Of a DNA stretch of 37,323 nt, positions 15,391 through 24,426 are shown one piece after another. A program made the translations under genes and the position numbers. The notes under the pieces are model-generated. The model was not told the DNA's origin, did not search any database, and worked only from the letters and a program-made list of their open reading frames with translations. The stretch covers positions 111,112 through 148,434 of the forward strand of contig JAEUIC010000030.1 of assembly GCA_016795285.1 (NCBI GenBank), given 5' to 3'. Origin of the DNA: Planctomycetota bacterium. Lineage in GTDB: Bacteria; Planctomycetota; B15-G4; SIAN01. Every line of letters begins with the position of its first letter. Position 1 is the stretch's first letter.

Positions 15391-16322
15391 GCGCGGAGCG
15401 GCCGCTCGCGGGCGATCTGGCGCGCGAGCCGCGGCCGCGCGTGGTGCAGCTCTTCCCGACCTGCCTCGTGAACGAGCTGGTGCCGGAAGTGGGGCGCGCG
15501 GCGGTGGAGCTGCTCGAGCGGGCGGGCGTCGCGGTGGAGCTGCCGGCGGGGCTCGCTTGCTGCGGGCAGCCGGCGTGGAACGCGGGCTTCGTCGCCGAGG
15601 CGAAGGCGGTGGCGCGCGGGACGATCGAGCGGCTGGCGGCGACGCAGGGGCCGATCGTCGTGCCGTCGGGCTCGTGCGGCGACATGCTCGTCCACCAGAT
15701 GCTCGAGCTCTTCCGCGACGAACCGCGCCTCGCCGCAACAGCGCGCGTCGTCGCCTCGCGCGTCGTCGAGCTGACGCAGTTCCTCGCCGCGGTGGCGGGG
15801 ACTTTCCATCTGGCCGCGGTGCCGGGGAGTTTCCGTCCGGCCGTTTCCCGGGGGGCGGACGCGGGGGTGGATGGAAACTCCCCGGCACCGGGCGAGACGG
15901 GAACCTCCCCGCCACCTGGGAGGACGCGGGTGGCGTATCACCCGTCGTGCCATCTGGTGCGCGGGCTCGGGGTGGGTGGGGAGCCGGTCGAGCTGTTGCG
16001 GCGGGTGGCGGGAGTGGAGCTCGTGCCGCTCGAGAAGAGCGAGGAGTGCTGCGGCTTCGGCGGGCTCTTCAGCGTGAAGCAGCCCGAGCTGTCGGGCGCC
16101 ATGTTGGACGCCAAGTGCCGCGCGCTCGAGGCGAGCGGCGCCGACGTCGTGGCGAGCTGCGACTCGGGCTGCCTCCTCCACCTCGCGGGCGGCCTCGCGC
16201 GCCGCGGCTCGTCGATCCGCACCTGCCACGTCGCCGAGCTGCTCGCCGCCGCGCTGCCATCGGCACCGCCGCCGCTCTCGCAAGCGCCCGCATCACCGCC
16301 CGCGGCCGCGCCCCCGCCATGA
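15387..16322 (+). CDS. lutA: LutA-type lactate-utilisation Fe-S oxidoreductase, with in-frame palindromic insertion
   Basis: A 311-residue protein of the CCG-domain family (LutA/YkgE, related to GlcF/HdrB). The N-terminal half has LFPTCLVNELVPEVG and ACCGQPAWNAG (C58-C59-G), then VPSGSCGDM. The second half has VAYHPSCHL, ECCGFGGLFSVK (C221-C222-G) and SCDSGCL. These cysteine motifs bind Fe-S or related centres in the LutABC complex that oxidises L-lactate to pyruvate. Between about residues 135 and 177 is a Gly/Pro/Ser-rich segment (AGTFHLAAVPGSF through GTSPPPG) not expected in the family; it is encoded by the 126-bp palindrome at 15791-15916. The GTG start overlaps the rhaD stop (GTGA), with AAGGAGG about 10 nt upstream. 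The C-terminal tail is Pro/Ala-rich. Confidence 0.88.
   Translation: MSAERPLAGDLAREPRPRVVQLFPTCLVNELVPEVGRAAVELLERAGVAVELPAGLACCGQPAWNAGFVAEAKAVARGTIERLAATQGPIVVPSGSCGDMLVHQMLELFRDEPRLAATARVVASRVVELTQFLAAVAGTFHLAAVPGSFRPAVSRGADAGVDGNSPAPGETGTSPPPGRTRVAYHPSCHLVRGLGVGGEPVELLRRVAGVELVPLEKSEECCGFGGLFSVKQPELSGAMLDAKCRALEASGADVVASCDSGCLLHLAGGLARRGSSIRTCHVAELLAAALPSAPPPLSQAPASPPAAAPPP
15791..15916. repeat. Nested palindromic element inserted in frame in lutA
   Basis: Two nested inverted repeats: a perfect 18-bp inner pair (15817-15834 with 15873-15890) and a 17-bp outer pair with two mismatches (15791-15807 with 15900-15916). The total is 126 nt, exactly 42 codons. Both strands encode similar peptides containing VPGSF and DGNSPAP. 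It interrupts lutA between the segment ending LTQFLAAV and RTRVAYHPSC. It has the character of a small palindromic mobile repeat able to insert into coding sequence, comparable in principle to the RPE elements of Rickettsia. No second copy is seen in this window. Confidence 0.8.
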
Positions 16323-17725
16323 GCGACTCCCTCTTCCGCGCCCGCGTCCGCGCCGCGCTCGCCGACGAGACGCTGCACGTCGCGCTCGGCCGCGCCACCG
16401 CGCAGCTGCAGGCGCGCCGCGCGACCGCCTTCGCCTCGCTGCAAGACCCCGCCGCCGTCCGCGCCCGCGCGCGCGCCGGCAAGCTCGCCGCGCTGCGCAC
16501 GCTCGACCTGCAGCTCGAGGAGTTCGAGCGCCGCCTCGTCGCGAACGGCATCACCGTCCACTGGGCGCGCGACGCGGAAGAGGCGTGCGCCACCATCGTC
16601 GCGATCGCCACGTCGCGCGGCTGCCGGCGCGCCGTCAAGGGCAAGTCGATGGCGAGCGAGGAGATCGAGCTCAACGCCGCGCTCGAGGCGGCCGGCGTCG
16701 AGGTGGTGGAGAGCGACCTCGGCGAGTACGTGGTGCAGCTCGATCGCGACCGCCCGAGCCACATCATCCTGCCGATCCTCCACCGCACGCGGGAGCAGGT
16801 CGGCCGCATCTTCGAGCGCGAGCTCGGCGTCGACTGGACGCCCGATCCGGCGGCGCTCGCCCGCATCGCGCGCGAGCGGCTGCGCGAGCGCTTCCTCGCC
16901 GCCGACCTCGGCATCACCGGCGCCAACTTCGGCGTGGTCGAGACGGGCACCCTCTGCATCGTCAGCAACGAGGGCAACGTCCGCATGAGCAGCTCGCTGC
17001 CGCGCGTGCACGTCGCGCTGCTCGGCATCGACAAGCTGGTGCCGACGCAGGACGACCTCGACGCGGCGCTGCAGGTGCTGGCGCGCTCCGCCACCGGCCA
17101 GCAGAGCACCGTCTACGTCAGCCTCGTGAACGGCCCGCGCCGCCGCGCCGACGCGACGCCACCCGAGGAGGGGCCCGACGAGGTGCACGTCGTGCTGCTC
17201 GACCACGGGCGCACGCGGACGCTCGCCGGCGAGACGGCCGAGATGCTGGCGTGCATCCGTTGCGGCGCCTGCCTCAACGCCTGCCCGGTCTTCCAGCAGG
17301 TCGGCGGTCACGCCTACGGCTCGATCTATCCCGGCCCGATGGGGAGCGTGCTGACGCCGACGATGCGCGGCCTCGCCGACCACGCCGAGCTGCCGCAGGC
17401 GTCGAGCCTCTGCGGCGCCTGCAAGGAGGCGTGCCCGGTCGGCATCGACCTGCCGCGCCTCTTGCTGGCGCTGCGGCGCGCCACCGTCGCCGAGCAGCCG
17501 ATCGCGCCGACGCTGCGCCTCGCGCTGCGGGCGTGGGCCTTCGTGATGGCGCGGCCGCGGCTGTTGCGCCTCTTGCGCCGCGTCGCGCGCGTCGTTGCGC
17601 CGCACCTCGCGCGGCGCGGCTGGCTCAGGCGCGCGCCCGGCCTGCTCTCCGGCTGGACCGCCCATCGCGACCTGCCGCTGCCCGCGGCGCAGTCGTTCGA
17701 CGAGTGGTGGGCGACGCGCCGATGA
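16319..17725 (+). CDS. lutB: LutB-type lactate-utilisation iron-sulfur protein
   Basis: A 468-residue protein. The N-terminal two thirds is a LUD domain (AVKGKSMASEEIELNAALE, DLGEYVVQL, then GITGANFGVVETGTLCIVSNEGN and LLGIDKLVPT). The C-terminal third is a ferredoxin-type module with CIRCGACLNACP (C312, C315, C318, C322) and CGACKEACPVG (C365, C368, C372), enough for two 4Fe-4S clusters. It is expected to pass electrons from lactate oxidation together with LutA and LutC. Its ATG overlaps the lutA stop (ATGA). The length is normal for the family and no defect is seen. Confidence 0.93.
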   Translation: MSDSLFRARVRAALADETLHVALGRATAQLQARRATAFASLQDPAAVRARARAGKLAALRTLDLQLEEFERRLVANGITVHWARDAEEACATIVAIATSRGCRRAVKGKSMASEEIELNAALEAAGVEVVESDLGEYVVQLDRDRPSHIILPILHRTREQVGRIFERELGVDWTPDPAALARIARERLRERFLAADLGITGANFGVVETGTLCIVSNEGNVRMSSSLPRVHVALLGIDKLVPTQDDLDAALQVLARSATGQQSTVYVSLVNGPRRRADATPPEEGPDEVHVVLLDHGRTRTLAGETAEMLACIRCGACLNACPVFQQVGGHAYGSIYPGPMGSVLTPTMRGLADHAELPQASSLCGACKEACPVGIDLPRLLLALRRATVAEQPIAPTLRLALRAWAFVMARPRLLRLLRRVARVVAPHLARRGWLRRAPGLLSGWTAHRDLPLPAAQSFDEWWATRR

Positions 17726-18363
17726 ACGCTCGCGAGGAGATCCTTGGCCGCGTCCGCGCCGCGCTGCGCACCGCGCGCATTCCCGCCGAGCCACCGCCGC
17801 CGCCGCCGAGCTCGCCGCTCGAGTCGGCGCCGTCGCACGAGTGGCGCGCCCGCTTCGCCGCGGAACTGCGCGCGCTCGGCGTCGCCCTCCACGAGGAGGC
17901 GAGCGACGCGGCGGTGGCGGAGCGCGTCGTCGCGCTGATCGGCACGCGCCGCCTGCTCGCCTGGCCCGACGCGACGCTGCCTCCCGCCGTCGCCGCGCGA
18001 CTCGCGCAGCTGCCGGCCGGGCAGCGGCTCGACCTCGCCGCGCCGCGCGCCGCGCTCGCCACCGCCGAGGTGGGGCTCACCGCAGTCGACGCCGCGATCG
18101 CCGAGACGGGGAGCCTCCTGCTGATCGCCGCGCACGACCGCCCGCGCACGCCGTCGCTGCTGCCGCCGCTCCACGTGGCGATCGTCCGCGGCAGCGACCT
18201 CGTGCCGACGTTGCGCGCCGCGCTGGCGAAGCTGCGCCACGCCCTCCCGTCCGCTGCCGCGCTCCACCGCATCACCGGCCCGAGTCGCACCGCCGACATC
18301 GAGCTGCAGCTCACGCTCGGCGTCCACGGACCGGGCGCGCTCGCCGTCGTGCTGGGACCGTGA
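17722..18363 (+). CDS. lutC: LutC-type LUD-domain protein
   Basis: A 213-residue protein of the LUD family (LutC/YkgG). It starts MNAREEILGRVRAAL as usual for LutC, has a Pro-rich segment near residues 25-32, then the LUD core with GLTAVDAAIAETGSLLL, HVAIVRGSDLVPTL and the terminal ITGPSRTADIELQLTLGVHGPG. It is the third component of the LutABC lactate-to-pyruvate system. The ATG overlaps the lutB stop (ATGA), so the three lut genes should be translated together. Confidence 0.92.
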   Translation: MNAREEILGRVRAALRTARIPAEPPPPPPSSPLESAPSHEWRARFAAELRALGVALHEEASDAAVAERVVALIGTRRLLAWPDATLPPAVAARLAQLPAGQRLDLAAPRAALATAEVGLTAVDAAIAETGSLLLIAAHDRPRTPSLLPPLHVAIVRGSDLVPTLRAALAKLRHALPSAAALHRITGPSRTADIELQLTLGVHGPGALAVVLGP

Positions 18364-18409
18364 CGGCGGGCGCGGCATCATCCGTCGCCAGTCCGCGACG
18401 GGAGGCTCG

Positions 18410-19969
18410 ATGAGCGAGGGGCGCAAGACGGCGGAGGAGCCGGCCAGCGACGCGGCGCGCGGGAGGGCGAGCCACGTCGCCGTCGACCTCGGCGCCGGCA
18501 GCGGTCGCGTGGTGCGTGGCCGCTTCGGCGTCGATCGCCTCGAGTTCGAGGAGCTCCATCGCTTCGCGCACGAGCCGGAGCAGCGCGACGGCGCGCTCCG
18601 CTGGTCGAGCCGCGACCTCTTCGCGGCGATCGTCGAGGGGCTCGCGCGCGCGCGCCGCGGCGACAGCCCGATCGCGAGCGTCGGCGTCGACACGTGGGGC
18701 TGCGACTACGCGCTGCTCGACGGCGGCGGGCAGCTGCTCGAGGAGCCGATCAGCTACCGCGACGCGCGCACCGACGGCGTGCTCGAGCGGGCGGCGCAGC
18801 GCGTGCCGCTCGCCGCGATCTACCGCGCCACCGGCATCCAGCTGCAGCCGTTCAACACGCTCTTCCAGCTCTTCACCCACGTGAGCGGGCCGGCGTGGCC
18901 GCGCAGCGCGGCGCGCCTCCTGCCGCTGCCCGACCTCTTCCACCGCCTCCTCTGCGGCAGCGATTCGGGCGAGCGGACCCACGCGACGACGATGCAGATG
19001 GTGAACGCCGGCAGCGGCGAGTGGGATCGCGAGCTGCTGCGCGCCTTCGGCATCCCGTCGACGCTGCTGCCGCGGCTGGTCGAGGCGGGGACGCGGCTCG
19101 GCCCGCTGAAGGAGGAGGTGGCGCGCGCGACCGGGCTCGAGCGGTGCGAGGTGGTCGCGCCGGCGACGCACGACACGGCGAGCGCGGTGGCGGGCGCGCC
19201 GCTCGCCGAGGACGTCGCCTTCGTCAGCGCCGGCACCTGGTGCCTGGTCGGCGTCGAGCGGCGCGCGCCGCTGCTCGACGACGCGGCGTTCGCCGAGAAC
19301 TTCACCAACGAGGGGGGCGTCGGCGGGACGACGCGCTTCCTGAAGAACGTGGCGGGGATGTGGCTGCTCGAGGGGTGTCGCGCGAGCTGGCGGCGGGGCG
19401 GGCGCGACCTCGAGTGGGACGAGCTCGAGGAGGCGATCGAGCGGGCGCCGGCATGGGCCGGCGTGATCGATCCCGACGATCGCGCCTTCTTCCGGCCCGC
19501 CGACATGCAGCGCGCCGTCGAGGAGTTCCTGCGCGCCACGCAGCAGCCGGTGCCGGCGACGCAAGGCGCGCTGGCGCGATTGCTGCTCGAGTCGCTGGCG
19601 CTGCGCTGCGCCGAGGTGATCGACGCGATCCAGAGGCTCACCGGCACGGCGATCGGCGCGGTGCGCGTGATCGGCGGCGGCAGCCGCATCGACTTCCTGA
19701 ACCAGGCGCTCGCCGACGTCACCGGGCGGCCGGTGCTGGCGGGGCCGGTCGAGGCGACCGCGCTCGGCAACCTGCTGGTGCAGGCGATCGCCGCCGGCCG
19801 CTTCCGCGACCTCGCCGAGGGGCGTGCCTACGTCGCGCAGCGCGTGCCGTCGCGCCACTATCAGCCGCGCAGCCGCGACGCCGCGGCGCCGCTGCTCGCC
19901 CGCTTCCGCCGCGTCATCGAGCGGCGGGCGGCGGCGGCTCCTTCCGCATCCACAGGATCGAGTGGGTGA
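18410..19969 (+). CDS. rhaB: Rhamnulokinase
   Basis: A 519-residue FGGY-family carbohydrate kinase. Motifs in order: AVDLGAGSGRVVRG (phosphate 1), GVDTWGCDYALLD, PISYRDARTDG, IQLQPFNTLFQL, PATHDTASAVAGAP, FVSAGTWCLVGVE, TNEGGVGGTTRFLKNVAGMWLLE and IGGGSRIDFLNQALADVTGRPV. The pattern is that of RhaB, which phosphorylates L-rhamnulose to rhamnulose-1-phosphate, the substrate of the RhaD encoded upstream. It lies 46 nt after lutC with GGGAGG before the ATG, and probably shares the operon. About 20 extra residues at each end are low in complexity. The last 56 nt overlap the 3' end of the convergent protease gene. Confidence 0.92.
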   Translation: MSEGRKTAEEPASDAARGRASHVAVDLGAGSGRVVRGRFGVDRLEFEELHRFAHEPEQRDGALRWSSRDLFAAIVEGLARARRGDSPIASVGVDTWGCDYALLDGGGQLLEEPISYRDARTDGVLERAAQRVPLAAIYRATGIQLQPFNTLFQLFTHVSGPAWPRSAARLLPLPDLFHRLLCGSDSGERTHATTMQMVNAGSGEWDRELLRAFGIPSTLLPRLVEAGTRLGPLKEEVARATGLERCEVVAPATHDTASAVAGAPLAEDVAFVSAGTWCLVGVERRAPLLDDAAFAENFTNEGGVGGTTRFLKNVAGMWLLEGCRASWRRGGRDLEWDELEEAIERAPAWAGVIDPDDRAFFRPADMQRAVEEFLRATQQPVPATQGALARLLLESLALRCAEVIDAIQRLTGTAIGAVRVIGGGSRIDFLNQALADVTGRPVLAGPVEATALGNLLVQAIAAGRFRDLAEGRAYVAQRVPSRHYQPRSRDAAAPLLARFRRVIERRAAAAPSASTGSSG

Positions 19970-22292
19970 GGCCGTAGCGACTGATCCAGGCGGCGTCGTC
20001 GAAGTCGCGCATCGGCTCGAGGTCGATGCCGAACGCCTGGTGGCCGAGCAGGAGCGTGTTGTTCTTGGTCCAGCCGTCGGCGTCCCAGCGGAAGGCGAAG
20101 AGGGCGCCTTGCGGGCCGGCGCTCGCCGCGACGGCGCGGCGCGTCAGCGTCCAGACGTCGTAGAGCAGCACGGTGAGCCAGCCGTCGTCGAGCGCGCGAT
20201 TGCCGATGCGGCGCGTGCGCCACATCGACATCAAGCCGTTGCCACCCGGCAGCGCGGTGTGGAAGAGGTTCAACTGCCCGTCGGGATCGAAGAGGACGAT
20301 CGGCCGCGTCGCGCACTGCGTGCCGCTCGCCTCGCCGCGCACCCAGCGCGTCTCGCCCGCGACCAGCCGCTCGCCCGCCAGCGCGAACTCGGTGGTGCGC
20401 AGGCAGTGGGTGGCGCCGGCGGAGTTGCGCTGCGCCGTCGCGACGACGAGCGCGCCGCCGGGCGCGACCGCGATGCCGGGCGCCACCTGCGAGCGCAGCT
20501 CGAGCGGCTGCAGCGTCGCGACGCGCGCCGACTTGCCGTCGTGCGCGAGCCAGCCCGCCTGCAGCGAGTCGTCGTCGCGGCGCGAGAGGAGCAGCACGCG
20601 ACCGTCGACCGCGCCGCCGCCGAGCTCGCCGCCGCAGGGCAGCCCCTCGACCGGCACGGGCGCCTCGATCGTCGTCGCGTCGAAGCGGGCGACCCACCAG
20701 TGGGGCGCGCGCGCGAAGAGCAGGTAGCCCTTCTCCGCGGTCCCGATCAGCAGCGGGTCGCCGTTGGTCGCCGAGTCGGGTACCGGGCGCGGCTCGCTCC
20801 AGCGCTCCTCGCCGAGCCACGTCTTCAGCGTGATCGCCCCCTGCTCCGGGACGACCTGCGCCAGGAAGGCGGCGCCCGCGGCGTGGGCGAGCGCCGGCGC
20901 GGCGGCGGAGAGGCCGTGGTCGCGGCGGATGCCGCAGTGGGTCGAGCTGCCGTAGTTGATGTCGGCGCTGACCGGCTCGTCCTGGAAGCGGCCGTCCTGG
21001 TTCCAGTCGATGCGCGTGGCGTCGGGACCGTCGGCGGCGAGCGTGAAGCGGAACGGGTGCGCCGCGAGGTAGGCGAGCTGCTCGAGCGGGAACGGCAGCC
21101 GTTCGGCGAGGTGGCGCTCGTCGAGCGTGATCGAGCGGAAGCGGCCGTCGGAGAAGCGGATCGCGGCGCCGTCGCCGCCGAGCGAGTAGCTGAACGCGTA
21201 GTTCATCAGCGAGGGGTAGAGCGGGCACCAGGCGGGCGCCGAGTCGCCCGAGTGGCCGAGCCCGAGCTGGTGGCCGAACTCGTGGGCGAAGACGGCGTAG
21301 CCGGCGCCGGCGCCTCCCATGTCGCTGGTCTCGCTCGACTGCCCGCCGCCCCACGGCGTGAGCTGCATCCAGTGGAGCAGCCCGCGCTCGCGCGCCGCGA
21401 AGTAGGCGTTGCCGCACTGCTGCCAATCGCCGCCGAAGTTGTTCGCCGTCGGGATCACCGGGTCGACGCGGAAGTGGACGCGCACGCCGCGACTGCCGTC
21501 GGGGTTGGTGGTGGCGAGCTCGGAGTAGAGGCGCTGCACTTGCGCGAACTCGGCGGGCAGCGCGGCGACGTTCACCCCCTCGTAGGGCGCGACGGCGCAG
21601 ATCACGTCCTGGCGGCGCGGGTCGAGCGTGTTGCCGTCGCCGATCGCGATGCCGCGCGGCAGGCCGTGCACTTCGAAGCCGTCGAGCAACCCGTCGTCGT
21701 CGCTGTCGCGGTCGAGCGGGTCGGTGGCGAGGCGCTGCTCGTCGACGTCGCGCAACCCGTCGCCGTCGGAGTCGAGCGCCGCCGCCTCCTCGCCGGCGCG
21801 CAGCGCGTGCGGCGCGAAGGCGACTCGCAGCACGAGGAAGTCCCACGGCTTCGCGACGCGGTAGAGCGCGACGGTGTCTGGCTGGCCGTCGCCGTCGAGA
21901 TCGCCCGGGAAAGTGGCGATCGGCGCCAGTTCCGGCTGGTGCGGCGGGGCATCGGGGCGGCGCAGCGGTGCAGCGGCGAGCCCAGCGCGCGCGTCGGTCT
22001 CGAAACCGTCGATCCCGCCCGGCCAGCGCTGCGCGTCGAGTCCCTGCCACGGCGACGCCTTCCAGCCGCCGACCGTCTCGCAGACCAGCAAGGTGCGTTG
22101 CGGCGTGCTCACGACGACGTCGTCGAAGCCGTCGCCATCGACGTCGCGGCAAGCGAAGAGCGTGTGTTCGCTGCCGGCGATCGCCCAGGTCTGGCCGGGC
22201 GCGACGGGCGCGTCGCTGCGCTGCGGAAGAGGTGGCGCGACGAGCGGATGGATGAGGACGGTGGCGAGCGCGAGGGCGGCGGCGATCGTCAT
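19914..22292 (-). CDS. Exported metzincin-like protease with FG-GAP and calcium-type repeats
   Basis: A protein of about 792 residues with a short signal-like N-terminus (MTIAAALALATVLIHPLVA). It carries DVDGDGFDDVVV and DLDGDGQPDTVAL (FG-GAP/VCBS-type), then DSDGDGLRDVDE and DSDDDGLLDGFEV (thrombospondin type 3-like calcium repeats). The catalytic motif is HEFGHQLGLGH (H337, E338, H341, H347), the metzincin HExxHxxGxxH signature, followed by PSLMNYAFSYS, whose Met fits the Met-turn. The rest is a beta-rich region of repeated value-reporting blades. It is probably a secreted calcium-dependent metalloprotease. The start at 22292 is preferred because the signal is then N-terminal; the ribosome-binding site is weak, and an ATG at 22325 is possible. 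Confidence 0.82.
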   Translation of the reverse strand: MTIAAALALATVLIHPLVAPPLPQRSDAPVAPGQTWAIAGSEHTLFACRDVDGDGFDDVVVSTPQRTLLVCETVGGWKASPWQGLDAQRWPGGIDGFETDARAGLAAAPLRRPDAPPHQPELAPIATFPGDLDGDGQPDTVALYRVAKPWDFLVLRVAFAPHALRAGEEAAALDSDGDGLRDVDEQRLATDPLDRDSDDDGLLDGFEVHGLPRGIAIGDGNTLDPRRQDVICAVAPYEGVNVAALPAEFAQVQRLYSELATTNPDGSRGVRVHFRVDPVIPTANNFGGDWQQCGNAYFAARERGLLHWMQLTPWGGGQSSETSDMGGAGAGYAVFAHEFGHQLGLGHSGDSAPAWCPLYPSLMNYAFSYSLGGDGAAIRFSDGRFRSITLDERHLAERLPFPLEQLAYLAAHPFRFTLAADGPDATRIDWNQDGRFQDEPVSADINYGSSTHCGIRRDHGLSAAAPALAHAAGAAFLAQVVPEQGAITLKTWLGEERWSEPRPVPDSATNGDPLLIGTAEKGYLLFARAPHWWVARFDATTIEAPVPVEGLPCGGELGGGAVDGRVLLLSRRDDDSLQAGWLAHDGKSARVATLQPLELRSQVAPGIAVAPGGALVVATAQRNSAGATHCLRTTEFALAGERLVAGETRWVRGEASGTQCATRPIVLFDPDGQLNLFHTALPGGNGLMSMWRTRRIGNRALDDGWLTVLLYDVWTLTRRAVAASAGPQGALFAFRWDADGWTKNNTLLLGHQAFGIDLEPMRDFDDAAWISRYGLTHSILWMRKEPPPPAAR

Positions 22293-22351
22293 GCGGGCGA
22301 ATCCTGAAGGCGGGAGCGGCGGCATCGGGCGGCGCAGTGGCGCGCGGATCT

Positions 22352-22380
22352 GTGACAACTCGCGCAGGGGGTCCTACATT
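22352..22380 (+). promoter_or_regulatory. Candidate sigma70-type promoter
   Basis: GTGACA (22352-22357) and TACATT (22375-22380) are separated by exactly 17 bp, the best sigma70-like pair I found in the window. It would start transcription near 22387, about 70 nt before the CAP-domain gene at 22458. Confidence 0.5.
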
Positions 22381-22457
22381 GCACGGCGGATCCCGTCGCG
22401 TCACCATGCGTGGCGTCGACGAGCCTCCGCGCCGCGGAGACTGCGGAGGGGTGCCGC

Positions 22458-24424
22458 ATGGACCTGCGATCGAGCGCCGCTCTGCTCGCGCTGCTGATGG
22501 CGAGCGTCGCGCCGTTGCCCGCGGCGGCGAGTGCGGCGAACGGCGGCGCTGGGGTCTCGGGTGTGCCGGCGCCGCTGGTCGTGGCGCGCGCGCCGTTGCG
22601 CGACGAGCTCGCGACGCTGGCGGAGCAGCTCGCGGTGCAGGGGCGCGACGAGGAGTCGGAGGCGCTGCGGCTCGCGTTGGCGGCGCTCGGCCATCCGGCG
22701 GGTGAACTCGTCGCGCTCGAGACGCGCTGCGCGCGGGCGGCCGACGAGCGCCCGCGCCACGCGCGACGACCGCCGCTGCCGCGCGCCGCCGAAACGGTGG
22801 CGCGGATCGCCACGTCGTTGAACCGCGAGCTGGCGCTGGTCGACCCGGTGCGCCGCCTCGCGCTGGCGCGCTGGATCGTCCGCCTCGACGAGCAGCAGCC
22901 GCTGGCGCAGCAGGTGCTGGGCCGCGTGCCCCACGAGGAACGCTTCGTCGACCCGCAGGAGGAGCGCTGCGCGGAGCGGCGCGCCGCCCTCGCCGCGGCG
23001 ATCGAGGCGGCGCGTTCGCTGCCGATCGAGCTCGCGCCGCAGCCCTTCGACGACGGCAGCGTCACGCTCACCACCTTCGGCCGACGCGCCGCGAGCTCGC
23101 TGCCGTTCCTGCGCTACGGCCAGCTCGAGTTCGTCGGCACGCTGCCGCGCGCGCAACTCGATCGTCTGGTACGCGGCGCCCTGCAGGCGACCGCCCTCTC
23201 CGAGTTCGCGCGCGGCCGGCCGCTCGCCGTGCCCGAGCCGCTGCAGCGGGCGCGCGCGCGCCTCGTGCTGATCGACTCGCCCGCCGCCTACCGCACGGCG
23301 ATCGACGAGGCGGCGGCCGCGGGCGGGCTCACCGCCGGCGCGGCCGAAGCGGCGCGCTTCCACAGCGGCTTCGGCGCTTGGTTCGACGACGCGCGCGGCC
23401 ACTGCGTGATGAACGCGACGAGCGAGCGCAACAGCTACGCGGCACTGCTCCTCTGGCTCGGCTGGAAGTGGTTGCCGGACGGGCTGCAGCCGGCGCTGGT
23501 GGCGGGCCACCTCGACTGGCTCTCGCTCACCTGCTTCGGCACGCGCATGCCGGAGCCGCTCGAGCGGCTCGAGGCGCGCTTCGAGGCGTGGCTGCGGCCG
23601 CGCGCGGGCGGTGTCGCGCAGCGGCTCGCGCAGCGCGACCCGCGCGATGCGGAGCGGCTCGCCAAGGCCGAGACGGAGCTGCTGGCCGAGCTCGATGCGA
23701 TCCGGCGCGCCGCCGCTGAAGGTCACTGCTCGGCGCCGCCGCTCTTCTTCGATCGCGCCCTCTCGCGCGGCTGCGTCGCGCACGCCGACTTCCTCTTGCT
23801 CCATCCCGAGCGGCTCACCCGTTGGCCGGCGATGCACGAGCAGCTGACGCACGAGCGGGCTTCAGCGAGGCGGGCGCGTGGGCCGGGGCGCATGCGGTGA
23901 TCGCGCCGGGCGTGGCATCGCCGCGCGTCGCGCTCGAGCGCTGGATGGCGAGCTGCTACCACCGCGTGCCGCTGCTCGATCCGGGGTTGCGCGGCATCGC
24001 GGCGGGCGCGGCGGGCGGCATCGCCGTGGTCGACTGCGCGTCGTTCGTCGAGCCGGTCGGCCGCGAGGCGCTGATCGTCTGGCCGCCGCGCGACGGGCGC
24101 GACGTGCCGCGCCGCTTCTGGCCCGAGCTGCCGAACCCCGTGCCGGGCGCCGACCTCGCGCGGTTGGGCTACCCGATCAGCGTGCAGTGGTACGGCCGGC
24201 CGCAGGAGATCTCGCTGCGGCTCTGGCGCGGGCGCGTCGGCAAAGGCGCTCCGGTCGCTGGCCACTTCTCGTCGCCGAAGGCGCCGTTGAACGTCGAGCT
24301 GGTGCCGGCCAACGCCTGCTTCCTCGTCCCGGCCGAGCCGCTCGCCGCGGCCACGCTCTACGCCGTCGAAGCGGAGCGCGCCGACGGGACGCGCTTCGAC
24401 TGGAGCTTCACGACGCAGCGGTGA
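22458..24424 (+). pseudogene. Exported CAP/SCP-domain protein gene broken by a one-base frameshift
   Basis: The first part (ATG 22458, with GGAGGGG upstream) reads through to a stop at 23900. The homologous continuation is in another frame, ending at 24424. The N-terminus is a signal peptide (LLALLMASVAPLPAAASA). About 400 residues of unrecognised sequence follow. The CAP/SCP-like domain then begins in the first frame (DRALSRGCVAHADFLLLHP) and continues in the second frame (GFSEAGAWAGAHAVIAPG, WMASCYHRVPLLDPGLR), followed by an Ig-like C-terminal segment (LPNPVPGADLARLGYPISVQWYG). The frames join at the GGG run at 23857-23859; one more G would restore HERGFSEAG and give about 655 residues. 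It is either a recent mutation or a sequencing error; no slippery site for programmed -1 frameshifting is seen. Confidence 0.83.
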
Positions 24425-24426
24425 GC

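Noticed and set aside
11134..15915. Very long open minus-strand frame (about 1590 codons) through the sigma factor, rhaD and lutA region
   Set aside because: It is antisense to clear, motif-bearing genes. Its product is Arg/Ala/Pro-rich low-complexity sequence, as expected from a shadow frame in high-GC DNA.
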